Shown here: positions 22,561 through 32,264 of the stretch, one piece after another | Layout: the number at the start of each line of letters is the position of its first letter | How positions within the stretch are numbered: position 1 is the stretch's first letter | NCBI GenBank assembly: GCA_034359265.1 | Contig: CP136892.1 | Location: forward strand, 10,278,501 to 10,342,500 | From: Canna indica | Lineage: Eukaryota; Streptophyta; Magnoliopsida; Zingiberales; Cannaceae | Reading direction: 5' to 3' | DNA: 64,000 nucleotides | The notes under the pieces: model-generated | What the model was told of the DNA's origin: nothing | Database searches by the model: none | What the model saw: only the letters and a program-made list of their open reading frames with translations | Position numbers and translations under genes: made by a program

Positions 22561-22644
22561 ACGTGCTGAGCGTGTCCTCGGCCGCGCGCCGCACGAGTCG
22601 CAGGTGAGATGTGGCCAGTGGCCACGCCATGGTGCTTCCACGTG
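22561..22644. promoter_or_regulatory. Two G-box (CACGTG) motifs in the shared upstream region
   Basis: CACGTG occurs at 22561-22566 and 22639-22644. The second, in CCACGTGTCC, matches the ABA-response element core. G-boxes bind bZIP and bHLH factors in plants. Their position just upstream of the copy 1 TATA box suggests stress or ABA control, which is inference. Confidence 0.5.
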
Positions 22645-23101
22645 TCCTCGCCCGGCAGCACACTCAGCATGGAGAGGGAAGCTTCTCCACTGTCGGCTCT
22701 CTTTCATGATTCCATATTTCCATGGGACAGGCAGGAGAATCCATCAGAGTATCTGCCCCATCGAATGTCACAGGAGCCGCATAACCCTTCTTCGCTGCAC
22801 TCCACTCGCAAAAAGTTGCCACAATGCCTCCTCTTGAAATCTTTAGATTGTTGCGTATCTGTGCGTGGAAGAAGTCTCACCTCATGTTCTGAATGAACGG
22901 CCAGGATAAGCTAGCCATGGCTGTCTCCATGGCTTTTATTCTTTCTGATCTCTCCCGTCGAACATCGAAACCAACGGTGGACGACGGAGTTGTTGTTCCT
23001 CCACGCTCCTTCTCGTGCCGAGCGTGCTGTTGAGGAGACGTGGACCGTCCGCCGCGTCGCCACATTTCGTCCGCGTCCCGTGGAGTGCTCACCGTGACAC
23101 G

Positions 23102-23115
23102 CGCCACGCGTGGCG
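23102..23115. promoter_or_regulatory. 14-bp palindrome CGCCACGCGTGGCG upstream of small gene copy 2
   Basis: The sequence CGCCACGCGTGGCG is a perfect palindrome. It lies 40 bases upstream of the copy 2 TATA box and contains ACGCGT, which fits the CGCG-box consensus of CAMTA calmodulin-binding activators. A second ACGT core (GCCACGTTAAG) follows near 23139. The regulatory role is inferred. Confidence 0.45.
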
Positions 23116-23154
23116 AGCCTCAGCAGCCAACGAGCTCGCCACGTTAAGCTCCTG

Positions 23155-23163
23155 CTATATATT
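23155..23163 (+). promoter_or_regulatory. TATA box of small gene copy 2
   Basis: CTATATATT lies about 75 bases upstream of the ATG at 23235. The pyrimidine-rich sequence that follows (CCCCTCCCTCTCGCC) is typical of a plant transcription start region. Confidence 0.55.
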
Positions 23164-23234
23164 CCCCTCCCTCTCGCCTTTCTTTTCTTCGTCAACGAAG
23201 ACCGAGTCAAAGGAAGCATTAAGTTGAAGTGGAG

Positions 23235-23396
23235 ATGGCCATCGTTAGGAATGAGGACGACCTCCGACGACCGATGACGGTGGGAAGTCATGGCGGCGAC
23301 GGGGGTTGCTGGTATTTTAATTGCGCAAGGGTGGAGTCGACCGAGGATGGTGACGACGATGACGATGGGGATTTTGACTGCGCCCCGGCTGCCTAA
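23235..23396 (+). CDS. Small acidic protein with C-terminal CAPAA, copy 2
   Basis: I do not recognise this family. The product has 53 residues: a start MAIVRNEDDLRRPM, a glycine-rich linker (HGGDGG), a CWYFNCARVEST block with two Cys, a run of five Asp, and the terminus GDFDCAPAA. The ATG at 23235-23237 is the first after the TATA box at 23155-23163. It forms a head-to-head pair with the paralogue at 22238-22396, separated by about 840 bases. The tail is conserved while the centre has diverged (copy 1 lacks both central Cys). This pattern suggests selection on the C-terminus. A conserved, exposed C-terminal motif often serves as a binding or degradation signal, but that is inference. It was too short for usual length filters. 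Confidence 0.6.
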   Translation: MAIVRNEDDLRRPMTVGSHGGDGGCWYFNCARVESTEDGDDDDDGDFDCAPAA

Positions 23397-24760
23397 TGAT
23401 ATTTAATTAGGAGGAGGGACGTCATCAGGGTGCTCCTTAAATTCCATGATATATGGAAGAGGTGCATGTAGCTAGCTAGCAGTCATGTAGTTATAGTTGT
23501 AGTTGTAGTTAGTCTCTCATGAGTACTGATATGTCCAGTTTTGGGTATGTCTTAGCTTCCCTGTTGAGATTTCGTCGAGGTTAATTAGGTCCGTACGTCG
23601 TGTACTTCTTGTAACCAATCTCTCTTAGTTAATAATTAATGCAATTTTATATCTAAGTAATTAACTTCAACACAGTGCAAGCATATGGTTGATTATTCAT
23701 GCTTTAATCTTCTTTTTGATTAGTTAATAATGCATGACTCTTTAATATATATATATTATTTAGATAGCGGTGCAAGAAGACAAAGGTGTCAAGCATTGCT
23801 CCAATTTAATTTAGGGTTAAGAATAATTTTTATCATCGAACAATTATTAGAAATGAAGTAAAAATATCCCTAAATATTATTTTGATTAATTTTTATCCTT
23901 AATTAGATAAATAGAACCGTTAAAAAATATTCTTTATTTTGGATAAAATACCTAGCTAATAAATAATACTAACGACGTCCAATCTAGGACTTCCAATCCT
24001 TTACCCCCGGTGTTAGTGTAATTTCCTCTGGTCTAGAAGTAGTTCCGTCTACGCTTATCAATGCATTTAACCCAAATAGGAAGTAAGTGAACAGAGAGGA
24101 TCAGAGGGCGTATGAAGGGACTGCAGTTAGTGTGATGTTTAACAAGACAAGAAGACCTCCTTTAGATAGTAGCCTTCCATGCTAGGAGCTTAGTCTCCTA
24201 TCCAATGAAGTAATGTGTTACCGGCGAAGATGAAACGCTTGATCGATCGGCGTTCGGAAAGGAAGCCACGTGGACGATGACGGACCGTGCAATTCACATG
24301 AACGAACACCAGCAACGTGTTGAAGAAGGAAATGTGGCAATGCAACCCGCACAACTACAACGTCGTGCGATCGTGATGCCGCGCAAGTATGCTGATTTCG
24401 TTATGTAGTAGACTCAATGTGAGTCGTAGAGAGGAGGAAGGTATAAATTGAAGTTTCAACGGAATATGGGCCGGGTAATAAGAAGATATTTGTATTTCTC
24501 CCATCTCTTCTCTACTCTTCTTTTCTTTCTCGGATGGAGTAAAATATAAAATTACACATCATAGGAGCAATTATAATATTTTTATAAGATTTTTAAGAGG
24601 TGCAAATATAAGTAAATACTAGTATATATTAATTTTTAGGGGGGACCAATGTTATGGGGGGACCAATGTTGGGGGACAATTGCCCCCTGTCAATACATTA
24701 GCTCCGCTCCTATCCTTCACCTTCTTCTCTTCCCCGACTCATTGAATCCTCGATCTTCGA
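23397..24760. other. Non-coding region between small gene copy 2 and the gypsy remnant
   Basis: The first 250 bases are the 3' flank of small gene copy 2, with a TTAGTTGTAGTTATAG-like tract and possible AATAAT polyadenylation signals near 23631. A TA run lies at 23743-23757. The stretch 24620-24715 (GGGGGGACCAATG twice, then AATTGCCCCCTG) resembles debris often seen near plant LTRs. The 5' LTR of the gypsy element probably lies in 24100-24770, but its limits could not be fixed. Confidence 0.35.
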
Positions 24761-24769
24761 CTCATATTA

Positions 24770-25039
24770 CCAATTACCCGTGGTAACATTGGTGTTTTCA
24801 TTGAGAGCGTCTGCCAACGGAAGAGCATGATTGAAGACTCAAAACTAGGCGTTGACGGAATCATCGAAGCTTCTACATGACGCGAGTACTCGCCATGATC
24901 AGATGTTTGGATCATTACAGAAGACCTTGGAGGAGCAACAACAAGCACTGGATCTACAGCGTCAGACCATGGAAGCGCAACAAAAGATGCTACACGCTTT
25001 AAATTCCCAAATCTCGTTACTCAATACACAAATTGTTCA
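24770..25039 (+). pseudogene. Ty3/gypsy element: leader and gag N-terminus
   Basis: GTGGTAACATTGGTGTTTTC at 24780-24799 resembles the primer binding and leader sequence of gypsy elements. The frame at 24852-25039 encodes a polar, glutamine-rich coiled coil (TLEEQQQALDLQRQTMEAQ), as in plant gypsy gag N-termini. The frame stops being gypsy at 25039, where the Helitron begins. Directly after the Helitron (30265) the same frame continues into the next part of gag. Confidence 0.7.
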
Positions 25040-25106
25040 TCAATTAAATTATAAAAGCAGTCATATTTTTTTTAACTCCATTTCTAAGCTTGACAAGTGG
25101 CTCTTT

Positions 25107-25281
25107 GTAGTGTTTTTTTGTTATTCCAATTATATCCTTAACTTTAAACTTAACTACAATTTTACCCTCAATTATGTTGGTTGATAGTTGTTTGTAGTAT
25201 TTTTTTGTTGTTCCAATTATATCCTTAACTTTAAAAATAACTACAATTTTACCCTCAATTATGTTGGTTGATTGTTGTTTT
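25107..25281. repeat. 87-bp tandem duplication near the Helitron 5' end
   Basis: GTAGTGTTTTTTTGTTATTC at 25107 recurs with small changes at 25194, an offset of 87. The two units stay similar through TTTACCCTCAATTATGTTGG. The minus-strand open frame over this region is a product of the repeat. Confidence 0.88.
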
Positions 25282-25605
25282 CCAAACCAAATTTTCTCTT
25301 TGACACATTCTGTCAAACAGTTGCAGGGAAAATATGAACTTTACCCCGTTGAGCTTTTTATCTTTATCATTGTTGGCACTAAACAACTCACACATCACAA
25401 TGCTGATGTCGGGAAGCAGAGAAATCTAATTCGTTTCCTATTGATGCCCTCACCTCCATCCTTTCTCAGTGTGGAGGATCATGGCGGTCCAGGCTCATTC
25501 GAAGGCTACAAGACTTGTCCAGACGAACTTTACTGGGGCAAAATAAAGGATGTGTTAGAGCTCAATTTCGTGGGATGTGGCAAAACAAAGCAGTGGGATC
25601 TATAG
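25261..25605 (+). other. Unassigned open frame inside the Helitron
   Basis: A 114-codon frame starting at ATG 25261 is open. Its middle part (FLLMPSPPSFLSVEDHGGPG, then DELYWGKIKDVLELNFVGCG) has a coding-like composition, but I cannot assign it. Helitrons commonly carry captured host gene fragments, so this may be one. It could equally be a chance frame. Confidence 0.25.
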
Positions 25606-26522
25606 CTCCATCACCTTCTCCTCCAAGCACTGAACTGCGGTGCGTAATTTCGTGAACTTTATTATAACTCAAATTGAGTTTATTACATTTTATATATAGT
25701 TTATTGACAGCGGTAGACATTAATGTTGAGACTCAACTAAATGTGGAGTCATGTCTTGACCATTTCTCGAAAACAACAAGGGTTTACGTTCTGAATACTC
25801 AAATTAATTTGGAGAAGTTTTCAATACTCCTTTCTGCATCGAGCGTGGTGGAGCAAATAGTTAAGCTTTGAATAGAGGTAAGTTTTATTTAGAATAATTT
25901 ATTGTTGTCAACTAACATGATAGAGGTAAGTTTTGAATACCTCTTTTTGATTTTGTTGTTGCAGTAGTCATAGTAGAGGAAACTCTAGCTGGATTTGACT
26001 TGACCAAGTTCTATTTCACCTCTCTGCAGCACTTCTTTGCAAATCCCCTATTTTTCCCCTTGCTCTTTCCACCATAAGTACAAGTCACAACTGCTTGGAG
26101 CTTCTATTCTCTTGAAGTTGTTTCTCTTGAAGACAAAAAACTTTCATTCGCTTGGAGCTATTAATTTAGAGGTAATGTATTTCACTTTGTTAGTATTTTT
26201 TTTCCGATTATTGTTTGAGTATTTCTAAGGTTATTTCTGAGGTTGTTTGAGTATTGAATCTGGAATGAAACAAATAAATATGATTTAGTTATAGGTAAAT
26301 GCAAAAATAGTGGTAATAAAAGATAAATGCCGATTAATTATGGAGATCATATTTTTGGTATTAACTTATGTTGACTAATTTTTTGTTTTCTGAAATAATA
26401 TTATATACTCTAGAGTTCTAAGCTAAAATTAATTTTTGACGGTTTAAGAATCTTGCACAAATATTTTAAGCCCAAAGCAGCCATTCCCAAAAAAGCCTTT
26501 CTTTCTACCATGCTACTACATA

Positions 26523-26958
26523 TAGGGGTGAGCACAGGTCGGGACGTCCCGGCCATCCCGATCCGGCCCAACCCAAAAAGTCGGGACAAATCCCGTCCCG
26601 GTTCAAAATCGGGACAGGACCGGGACAAATATGTCTGTCCCGATTAAAAACCGGGACAGGATCGGGACGATAAAAAAAATTGGGATTGTCCCATCCTGGC
26701 CCGGTTTATAATATAAGTAATATTAAATATATAATATTATTTTTTTGGAAAAAATATTAATTATTTTAATGGATATATTATTTATTTTATTTTAATAAAT
26801 TCGGAACGTCCCAGTCCCGTCCTGAATTTTTCGGAGCGGGACAAAATCGGGATGCTTCGTATTCGGGACCGAGATCGGGACGCATATTTGCGTCCCAACT
26901 CAAAATCGGGACGGGACTGGGACATACCAAATCCCGTCCCGGCCCGAGCTCACCCCTA
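26523..26958. mobile_element. hAT-type MITE with GGGACGGGAC interior
   Basis: It begins TAGGGGTGAGCACAGGTCGG and ends GCTCACCCCTA. The 8-bp flanks ACTACATA (26515-26522) and ACTACATG (26959-26966) agree at 7 of 8 positions. The halves are inverted repeats built from CGGGACAGGAC-like units around an AT-rich core. It inserted into the Helitron. Confidence 0.9.
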
Positions 26959-27218
26959 ACTACATGTATGCAAGAATGTGTTTCTCAAATCCAAAATGGC
27001 CTTCTAAAAATGACAGGATTGACCATGATATATTCCTTTTCCTTTCTCTCCAAAAACTGACATGATGACTTATATAATAACCAACATTGAGCACTATTTT
27101 TACCCATCAAAATAATTGCTATGGTCCTCTCTTTTCCAGCTATATTATGTAATAACAAATCATAGGAGATGAGAACATGTCATAGCCCTCCACAAAGGTT
27201 TGATCCAAAAAATACTAA

Positions 27219-27577
27219 GGCCTCGTTTGCTTTGATGGATTGGATTTTAAAATTCAATCCATTGTTTGCTGCAGCAATGGATAAGAATCGGGTCGGATAT
27301 TGGATGGATTTATTTTGGCCCAAATCTACCGCTGGCCTGATTTAGAAATCCTAAGGAGAGGGTGAGTTTAGGGCCCAAATCCATAGGATATGAATTTTCA
27401 TATTCTATCCATGCTTCTTATCCTATGCCAAAACAAACAAAGGATAGGATTTCAAGAAATCCTCTTGGATTTCTATCCTACCCTTATCCACCTTAAATCA
27501 TATCTCATCCAAATCATATACTGCAAAGCAAATATGATCTAAATCATAAAAAAAAATCCAACCAAAAGACCAAGGCC
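27219..27577. mobile_element. MITE with GGCCT termini (Harbinger-like)
   Basis: The left end GGCCTCGTTTGCTTTGATGG and the inverted right end GGCCTTGGTCTTTTGGTTGG are imperfect matches that continue as GGATTTT on both sides. The flanking triplets (TAA and ACA) do not match, so the class rests on the termini only. The interior repeats ATCCTATCC-like words in both orientations. Confidence 0.55.
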
Positions 27578-27949
27578 ACACTATATTGGTACTATTTTCA
27601 AATCAATAACTCATCAATAACTCATCATTTTAGAACTTCACATTTGAGAAGCCATTCATGGATTACAAAATTTATAGATGATAACTAGATGATAAGCAAG
27701 GTGATGGCTATATACATGCACAAAGGTAACAAAATTATTCACTTTGCCAATAGGAAACCTGATTTGTTAGCTAGATTTACTTGGTAAGACAAAATTGGTA
27801 GATGGTTTGAGATGAAATGCAGGGTGAAGGTGTAGTAGCAAAATTGAATCTGGTCATTTTTAATTAAATTGATGTTAACTTATGAATGTAGTTTACTTTA
27901 TCTAAACTCCTAGCTCATTTTTTATTAAATTGTTGTTGTGGTCAGGAGT

Positions 27950-28240
27950 CAAAATTAAAGTCAGCATCATGTAAGAAGTGATAGTGTGTCCAATGACAAC
28001 ATTGCTCCTACACAAAGTGTAAGTATGATTTCCTTATGATATTTAATGTTATTCATTATTGATGGAGGGAATATTCATATAACAACCTAATGGATTGCAT
28101 AAACTATAATGCAGGAAACTGATTTTGTTAACTGTGATAATTATCTTGATAGTGTGACTCCTACTAAAAGAAGCTTTCCAAACCTTTCAATTGATCAGCC
28201 TAGGTTAGAAGACAACTCCACAAATGCCCTGCACTAAAAC
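27950..28240 (+). other. Possible captured exon pair in the Helitron
   Basis: A stretch with GTAAGTATG (28019-28027) and a downstream TATAATGCAG acceptor-like site near 28106-28115 encloses about 95 bases that look like an intron. The following frame reads ETDFVNCDNYLDSVTPTKRS. I cannot assign a protein. It may be a host gene fragment captured by the Helitron, but this is weak evidence. Confidence 0.25.
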
Positions 28241-28723
28241 AATTAGACTAATTAAACAAGAAAAGTTTGATTGATATTGTTTGGTATATGACAATGATGT
28301 TAATTATTTTAAAGCACCAAACGATATATTTTAGAAGAACAACATAGATGATATATATATATAATATGTAACGAGTCTATTCTCATTTTGATATACTTTA
28401 GGTTTAATTATATTGATTACAATATGAAAGATGTGAGTTGTTATTTTATGATTTTTTTTCTACACCGTGAAATCTTGAAACAATATTGTTGTAAGTTCAT
28501 ACTAATAGTTCAATAATCAATTTTTTGCAAATATTTGTTTATTGTAGAACCCATTTAGTCATCACATCCATGAAATGTTATGCTAAAATCATGATGTGTC
28601 TTACTTTTTTAATTGACATCAGTCAGCCACCTTTCAAATTCTCAAGAGTTTTGTCAACAAGTAAGCAAAGGATAAGCAAAAGGTATAAGTGAATGAGCAT
28701 GTATTGCACATCTCTTTGATGGG

Positions 28724-29880
28724 TGTCGAATGCACCAAAAATAAATACCTACTTCTTGAGATTTTGTAGTCGTGAGAAGTAGGGTCGAATCCACAAAGAC
28801 TGATTAGTTTTAAATTCTTTCAAAATCAGAAATTAAAAAGGAGGAATTAAAAAGAGGGGGGATTTTGATTAGATGCAAACTGAAATAAAAAATAGTGATT
28901 AAAATTAAGGAGAAATCAATTAGAGGACAGTCTAGATAAAGGTACGTTCTCAATTTCGGATCGTAGGATTGATCATAGACACTAAGGATGGATTTCTTTA
29001 TTTCTAGCAATTTAATAGACTTTTGTGAATTGAATATCAATCTCACAAGTCATATTAATTCAAATATTTCATTAGTTCGGATTGAACAGCAACCTCGACT
29101 AATTTGTCTCTAAATTCGGCATGGAACAATCAATACTGATAGACTAGCTATTGTTCTAATAATCTGGTAAATACCGACAATTAAAAAGAAATAATAGAAT
29201 AAATTCCGCAGGAAATAAAAAAAATACTAGAAAACAAAGATTTTAAGCATAGAAGAATCTCACAATCCGTAGAACCGAAACGTCGAATCGCCCTTTAGCT
29301 AGAAAGAAATGGATCAGCCACACATTGAAAATTCACACAATTTTATTTTCAAAAATAAAATACTGCTGAAAACTTAAAGGAACAAAATATAAAAGGAGGC
29401 TAAAGCTAAGAAAAATGCCCCCCTAAAAACTAAAACTAAAAACCAGCCCTTGTTCATTACAACTCTTCTCCTATTATAGGAGAATTCCAAACCTAACTAA
29501 AATAAAAATAAAAATCAAATCAACCATACATAGTAATAAACTAACAACCAAATATTTTGGCTTAATGTTTTAGACACAAAAGGATAGTCCAAATTCGTAT
29601 GGCAACTTGAAAGTAAAATTTCAGCCTTTAACATGGTAAATTCTGGATCTGTCACATGCATCTTTGTTAAGGCGTGGGCACGTCCAAGGTAGTGCGACCA
29701 AATTCAGCTTGTATTACAATTTCCAACTTTCAAAAACGTATATGGATGCTTCTTTTCGAATTTTTTTCATCATTTGTTGCCTAAAAGTTAAATAAAACAA
29801 TAAACACATTTTAGGAAGTATTTAATTTGAATTTAGCATGAAAATAAGCATCAAAAGATGGAAAATAAATATGTCATCAC
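28724..29880. repeat. LTR-like repeat, copy 1 (related to 43851-45042)
   Basis: It begins TGTCGAATGCACCAAAAATA and shares a series of blocks with the sequence from 43851: GAGATTTTGTAGTCGTGAGA, AAAGGTACGTTCTCA, CTTCTCCTATTATAGGAGAA-like and AAGGCGTGGGCACG. The length of about 1.2 kb and the TG start suggest a solo LTR. I could not establish a target duplication or an exact right end. The short minus-strand open frame at 28810-29046 is a shadow. Confidence 0.5.
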
Positions 29881-30234
29881 TCTTGATGACTAAATTTTCA
29901 CTATGTGATTTACATTAGCCATTAACTCACAAGTATTATTCATGACAACTTGATCTAATATTTACGAAGTTGTGATTCATAATTTTCATTCAAATAGATA
30001 ATTTGAATACAATTTATCATTTCAATTGTATATTGTGTAGAACTAAGAAAGATTAACTACTTATGGCAAAAATAAATTGAGGTACTTTAAGATCAAGTTT
30101 GATATGAAATTCTCTTTTGAAAATATGTTATTATGATAAATTCATATCAAAGAAATGTGTATATATATTATCTTATATATTTAAATATATTATTATGCTC
30201 ATACTACTTTATTATGTCTATAAATATTCTAAAC

Positions 30235-30255
30235 AACCCGTGCAAAGCACGGGTT
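30235..30255 (+). terminator. Helitron 3' hairpin
   Basis: AACCCGTGC, AAA, GCACGGGTT forms a perfect 9-bp stem with a 3-base loop. It precedes the CTAG end by nine bases. In Helitrons this hairpin acts as the rolling-circle transposition terminator, not as a transcription terminator. Confidence 0.88.
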
Positions 30256-30264
30256 TAGAACTAG

Positions 30265-31190
30265 TATTGCAAATGTTAAACCCGAGCCTCCCGGATCGAG
30301 AGGAACAAGTAACATCCGAGGCAAAATGATGGCATGAACTGATGATGAGGACAAAAGATTTCCATTTCCTCCTAAGCCACCGCAAGTAGAACTTTTGATC
30401 TTCAATGGCAGCAACGCCGATGATTGGATTGCGTTCGCCAAAGATTTTTTAATTTTTATGCGACAGAAGATTAGCACAGAGTGATGATGGCTTCATTCCG
30501 CGTGGAGGGCATCGCAAGAAAATGGATCTGATGGATGCAGAGACGCAAACAGTTGGCTGGGTGGCGTCACCTCGTCGATACCATTCGTCGAAGGTTCGAG
30601 CCAACGGATCTCGAATCTCCAGAAGGAATGTTGACCAAGCTAGTTCAGATCTCGACTGTAGAGGAATATGAAGACCACTTTGAAGAGATGGCCCTCTGAA
30701 CAACTCAGCTACCGGAGACCTTCTTAATCAATTGCTTCATCTCTAGGTTACGCACTGATATTAAAATAGAGGTTCTCACGCGACAACCTGAGTCTATGCA
30801 CGAGGCTGTGATGTTAGCCAAGCGACATGAGGCCAAGATAAACGCTACTCGCCGATTTTAGGGACCCTTGGGATCTTAGAGGAGCCCGACAATTCTACCC
30901 ACACCAAATAGGACCATGGCTTCACCACCCGCTGCGATTAGTAACCCAGCTCGAGGAAATCGATCTTCGCCCAAGCAAATCATGCCCGCCGAAGCTCAAC
31001 AAAGAAAAGCACAAGGCCTTTGTTACTATTGTGATGAAAAATTTGCTTGGGGACATCGCTGTAAGACTCCTTAACTCTTCATGATGGATGATGAACGTAT
31101 GGACGATCCTGGAGAGGAAGACCGGCCTGGAACATGAGACTGGCGTAGTGAATCTCGAAGTTGACATGGCTGAGCAGTGAATCTGGAACA
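30265..31190 (+). pseudogene. Ty3/gypsy gag, middle and zinc-knuckle part
   Basis: The sequence encodes PPQVELLIFNGSNADDWIAF, a retrotrans_gag core in shifted frames (VEEYEDHFEEMA, QLPETFLINCFISRLRTDIK, LTRQPESMHEAVMLAKRHEA) and a CCHC knuckle (CYYCDEKFAWGHRC) at about 31020-31062. Stops interrupt it, for example TGA soon after the Helitron junction and in the core. It continues the gag begun before 25039. After the acidic MDDERMDDPGEED block the protease start is lost at the next insertion. Confidence 0.8.
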
Positions 31191-32264
31191 TGTTTCCTAG
31201 CACACCTAACAAGCTATCTTAATGAGAAAACAAGTTTCAATAAAGATTAAATACAATGAAAGAGCTAATGAAAGAAAAATTGAACCAAGCTTCTTTTCTT
31301 CAACTTGCAAATGGATGATGACTTCAATGAATGCAGCACAGTTGAAGCAGAGAGAAGCGCCTGGAAGATGTTGAGATTGGGAGCAGAGAGTGCGCGAGTG
31401 CTTTGATCGTATGAAGGCTTGGAGAACTTCTTTAAATGCTTAATAAAATTTCTAAGAAGATTTAAAGAAGGTAGGTGAGGGGTATTTATAACCCCTTAGA
31501 CGAACGGTCCTTCAACGGATAAAAAATTGACTGTTGAAGCCGTTCGGTTGCAAGGTCGGTCGATCAGTCGATCGACCGACGGATTGACCGCAAGTGCGAC
31601 CGCTCGCAGCTAAGAGAGGCCGGTCGACCGATGGGTCGACCGCCAACAATTCTTCCATCACCCGGTCGATCGATTGGCTGCAGCGATTCACGCTAACACA
31701 TGATCGGTCGACCGGTTGGTCGACCGCTACTCTCGGGCATTTTTTTGCCTCTATCAGTCGACCGACGCAACCTATTTATTCTATCGTTGCCACCTTCGAT
31801 CGATCGACTGGTCGACCGAATGCCTCGGCCAAGTTCTAGCGATCTTCGATCGACCAGTCGGTCGACCGAATAGGCTGCTGCGCCATTCTAATGCCTCGTT
31901 CGATCGACCGAACCCAGGCTGAGGATGTTTAGTTCCTTACATTTTTACATGCCATTTCTAAGGGTTTGGTTACCAAGTTTCAACTTGGATAACCTTACAT
32001 TTTAGGCTTGGGATAAACTATCTTAAGGATATATTACATTGAGTCTACTTGACTTAATCCCCGAGTCTTTCTTCATCGTCTTCTTCTTCCGTTTCTTCGA
32101 CGATCTTTTCCGTCGTCTTGATTGTTTTCCATCGTCTTGATTAAACGGATTTGGCATAAGTATCGCAACCTCAACCTGAACTCAAAACTTCATACTAGAA
32201 TTAAATATATGTTTGTTATCATCAAAATAAAGATCGAGGCTTAAGAGAGACCCTTAAGCCAACA
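31190..32264. mobile_element. Truncated LTR related to the 34147/40438 LTR family
   Basis: The segment ends CCTTAAGCCAACA like the related LTRs. It carries the same features in the same order: a TATTTATAACCCC-like region near 31480, a dense cluster of GGTCGACC palindromes at 31555-31912, and a CGACGATC/ATCGTCTT-rich part. The first 500 bases of the LTR family (the CCCCAATGCCTACT region) are missing, so it is 5'-truncated or a shorter subfamily. It separates the gypsy gag from the gypsy protease/RT. Confidence 0.6.

Larger units (their letters stand above)
25040..30264 (+). mobile_element. Non-autonomous Helitron, 5.2 kb, inserted in gypsy gag
   Basis: The element begins TCAATTAAATTATAAAAGCA at 25040 and ends CTAG at 30261-30264. 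A hairpin (stem AACCCGTGC/GCACGGGTT, loop AAA, 30235-30255) lies nine bases before the end. The base before it is A and the base after it is T, the Helitron insertion rule, and no target duplication exists. Removing the element in thought leaves the gypsy gag frame continuous across the junction. No Rep/helicase gene is visible inside, so it is non-autonomous. The interior contains an 87-bp tandem duplication, a hAT MITE, another MITE, an LTR-like repeat and unassigned exon-like pieces. Confidence 0.88.

Noticed and set aside
22604..23291. Several 64-126-codon frames on both strands between the two small genes
   Set aside because: They lie in the GC-rich promoter interval, do not resemble each other, and overlap the TATA and G-box sites.
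28724..29880. Target duplication for the LTR-like repeat in the Helitron
   Set aside because: CTCTTTGATG on the left and CTCTTGATGA on the right look alike, but they are not adjacent to the proposed ends in the right register, so I did not claim a duplication.
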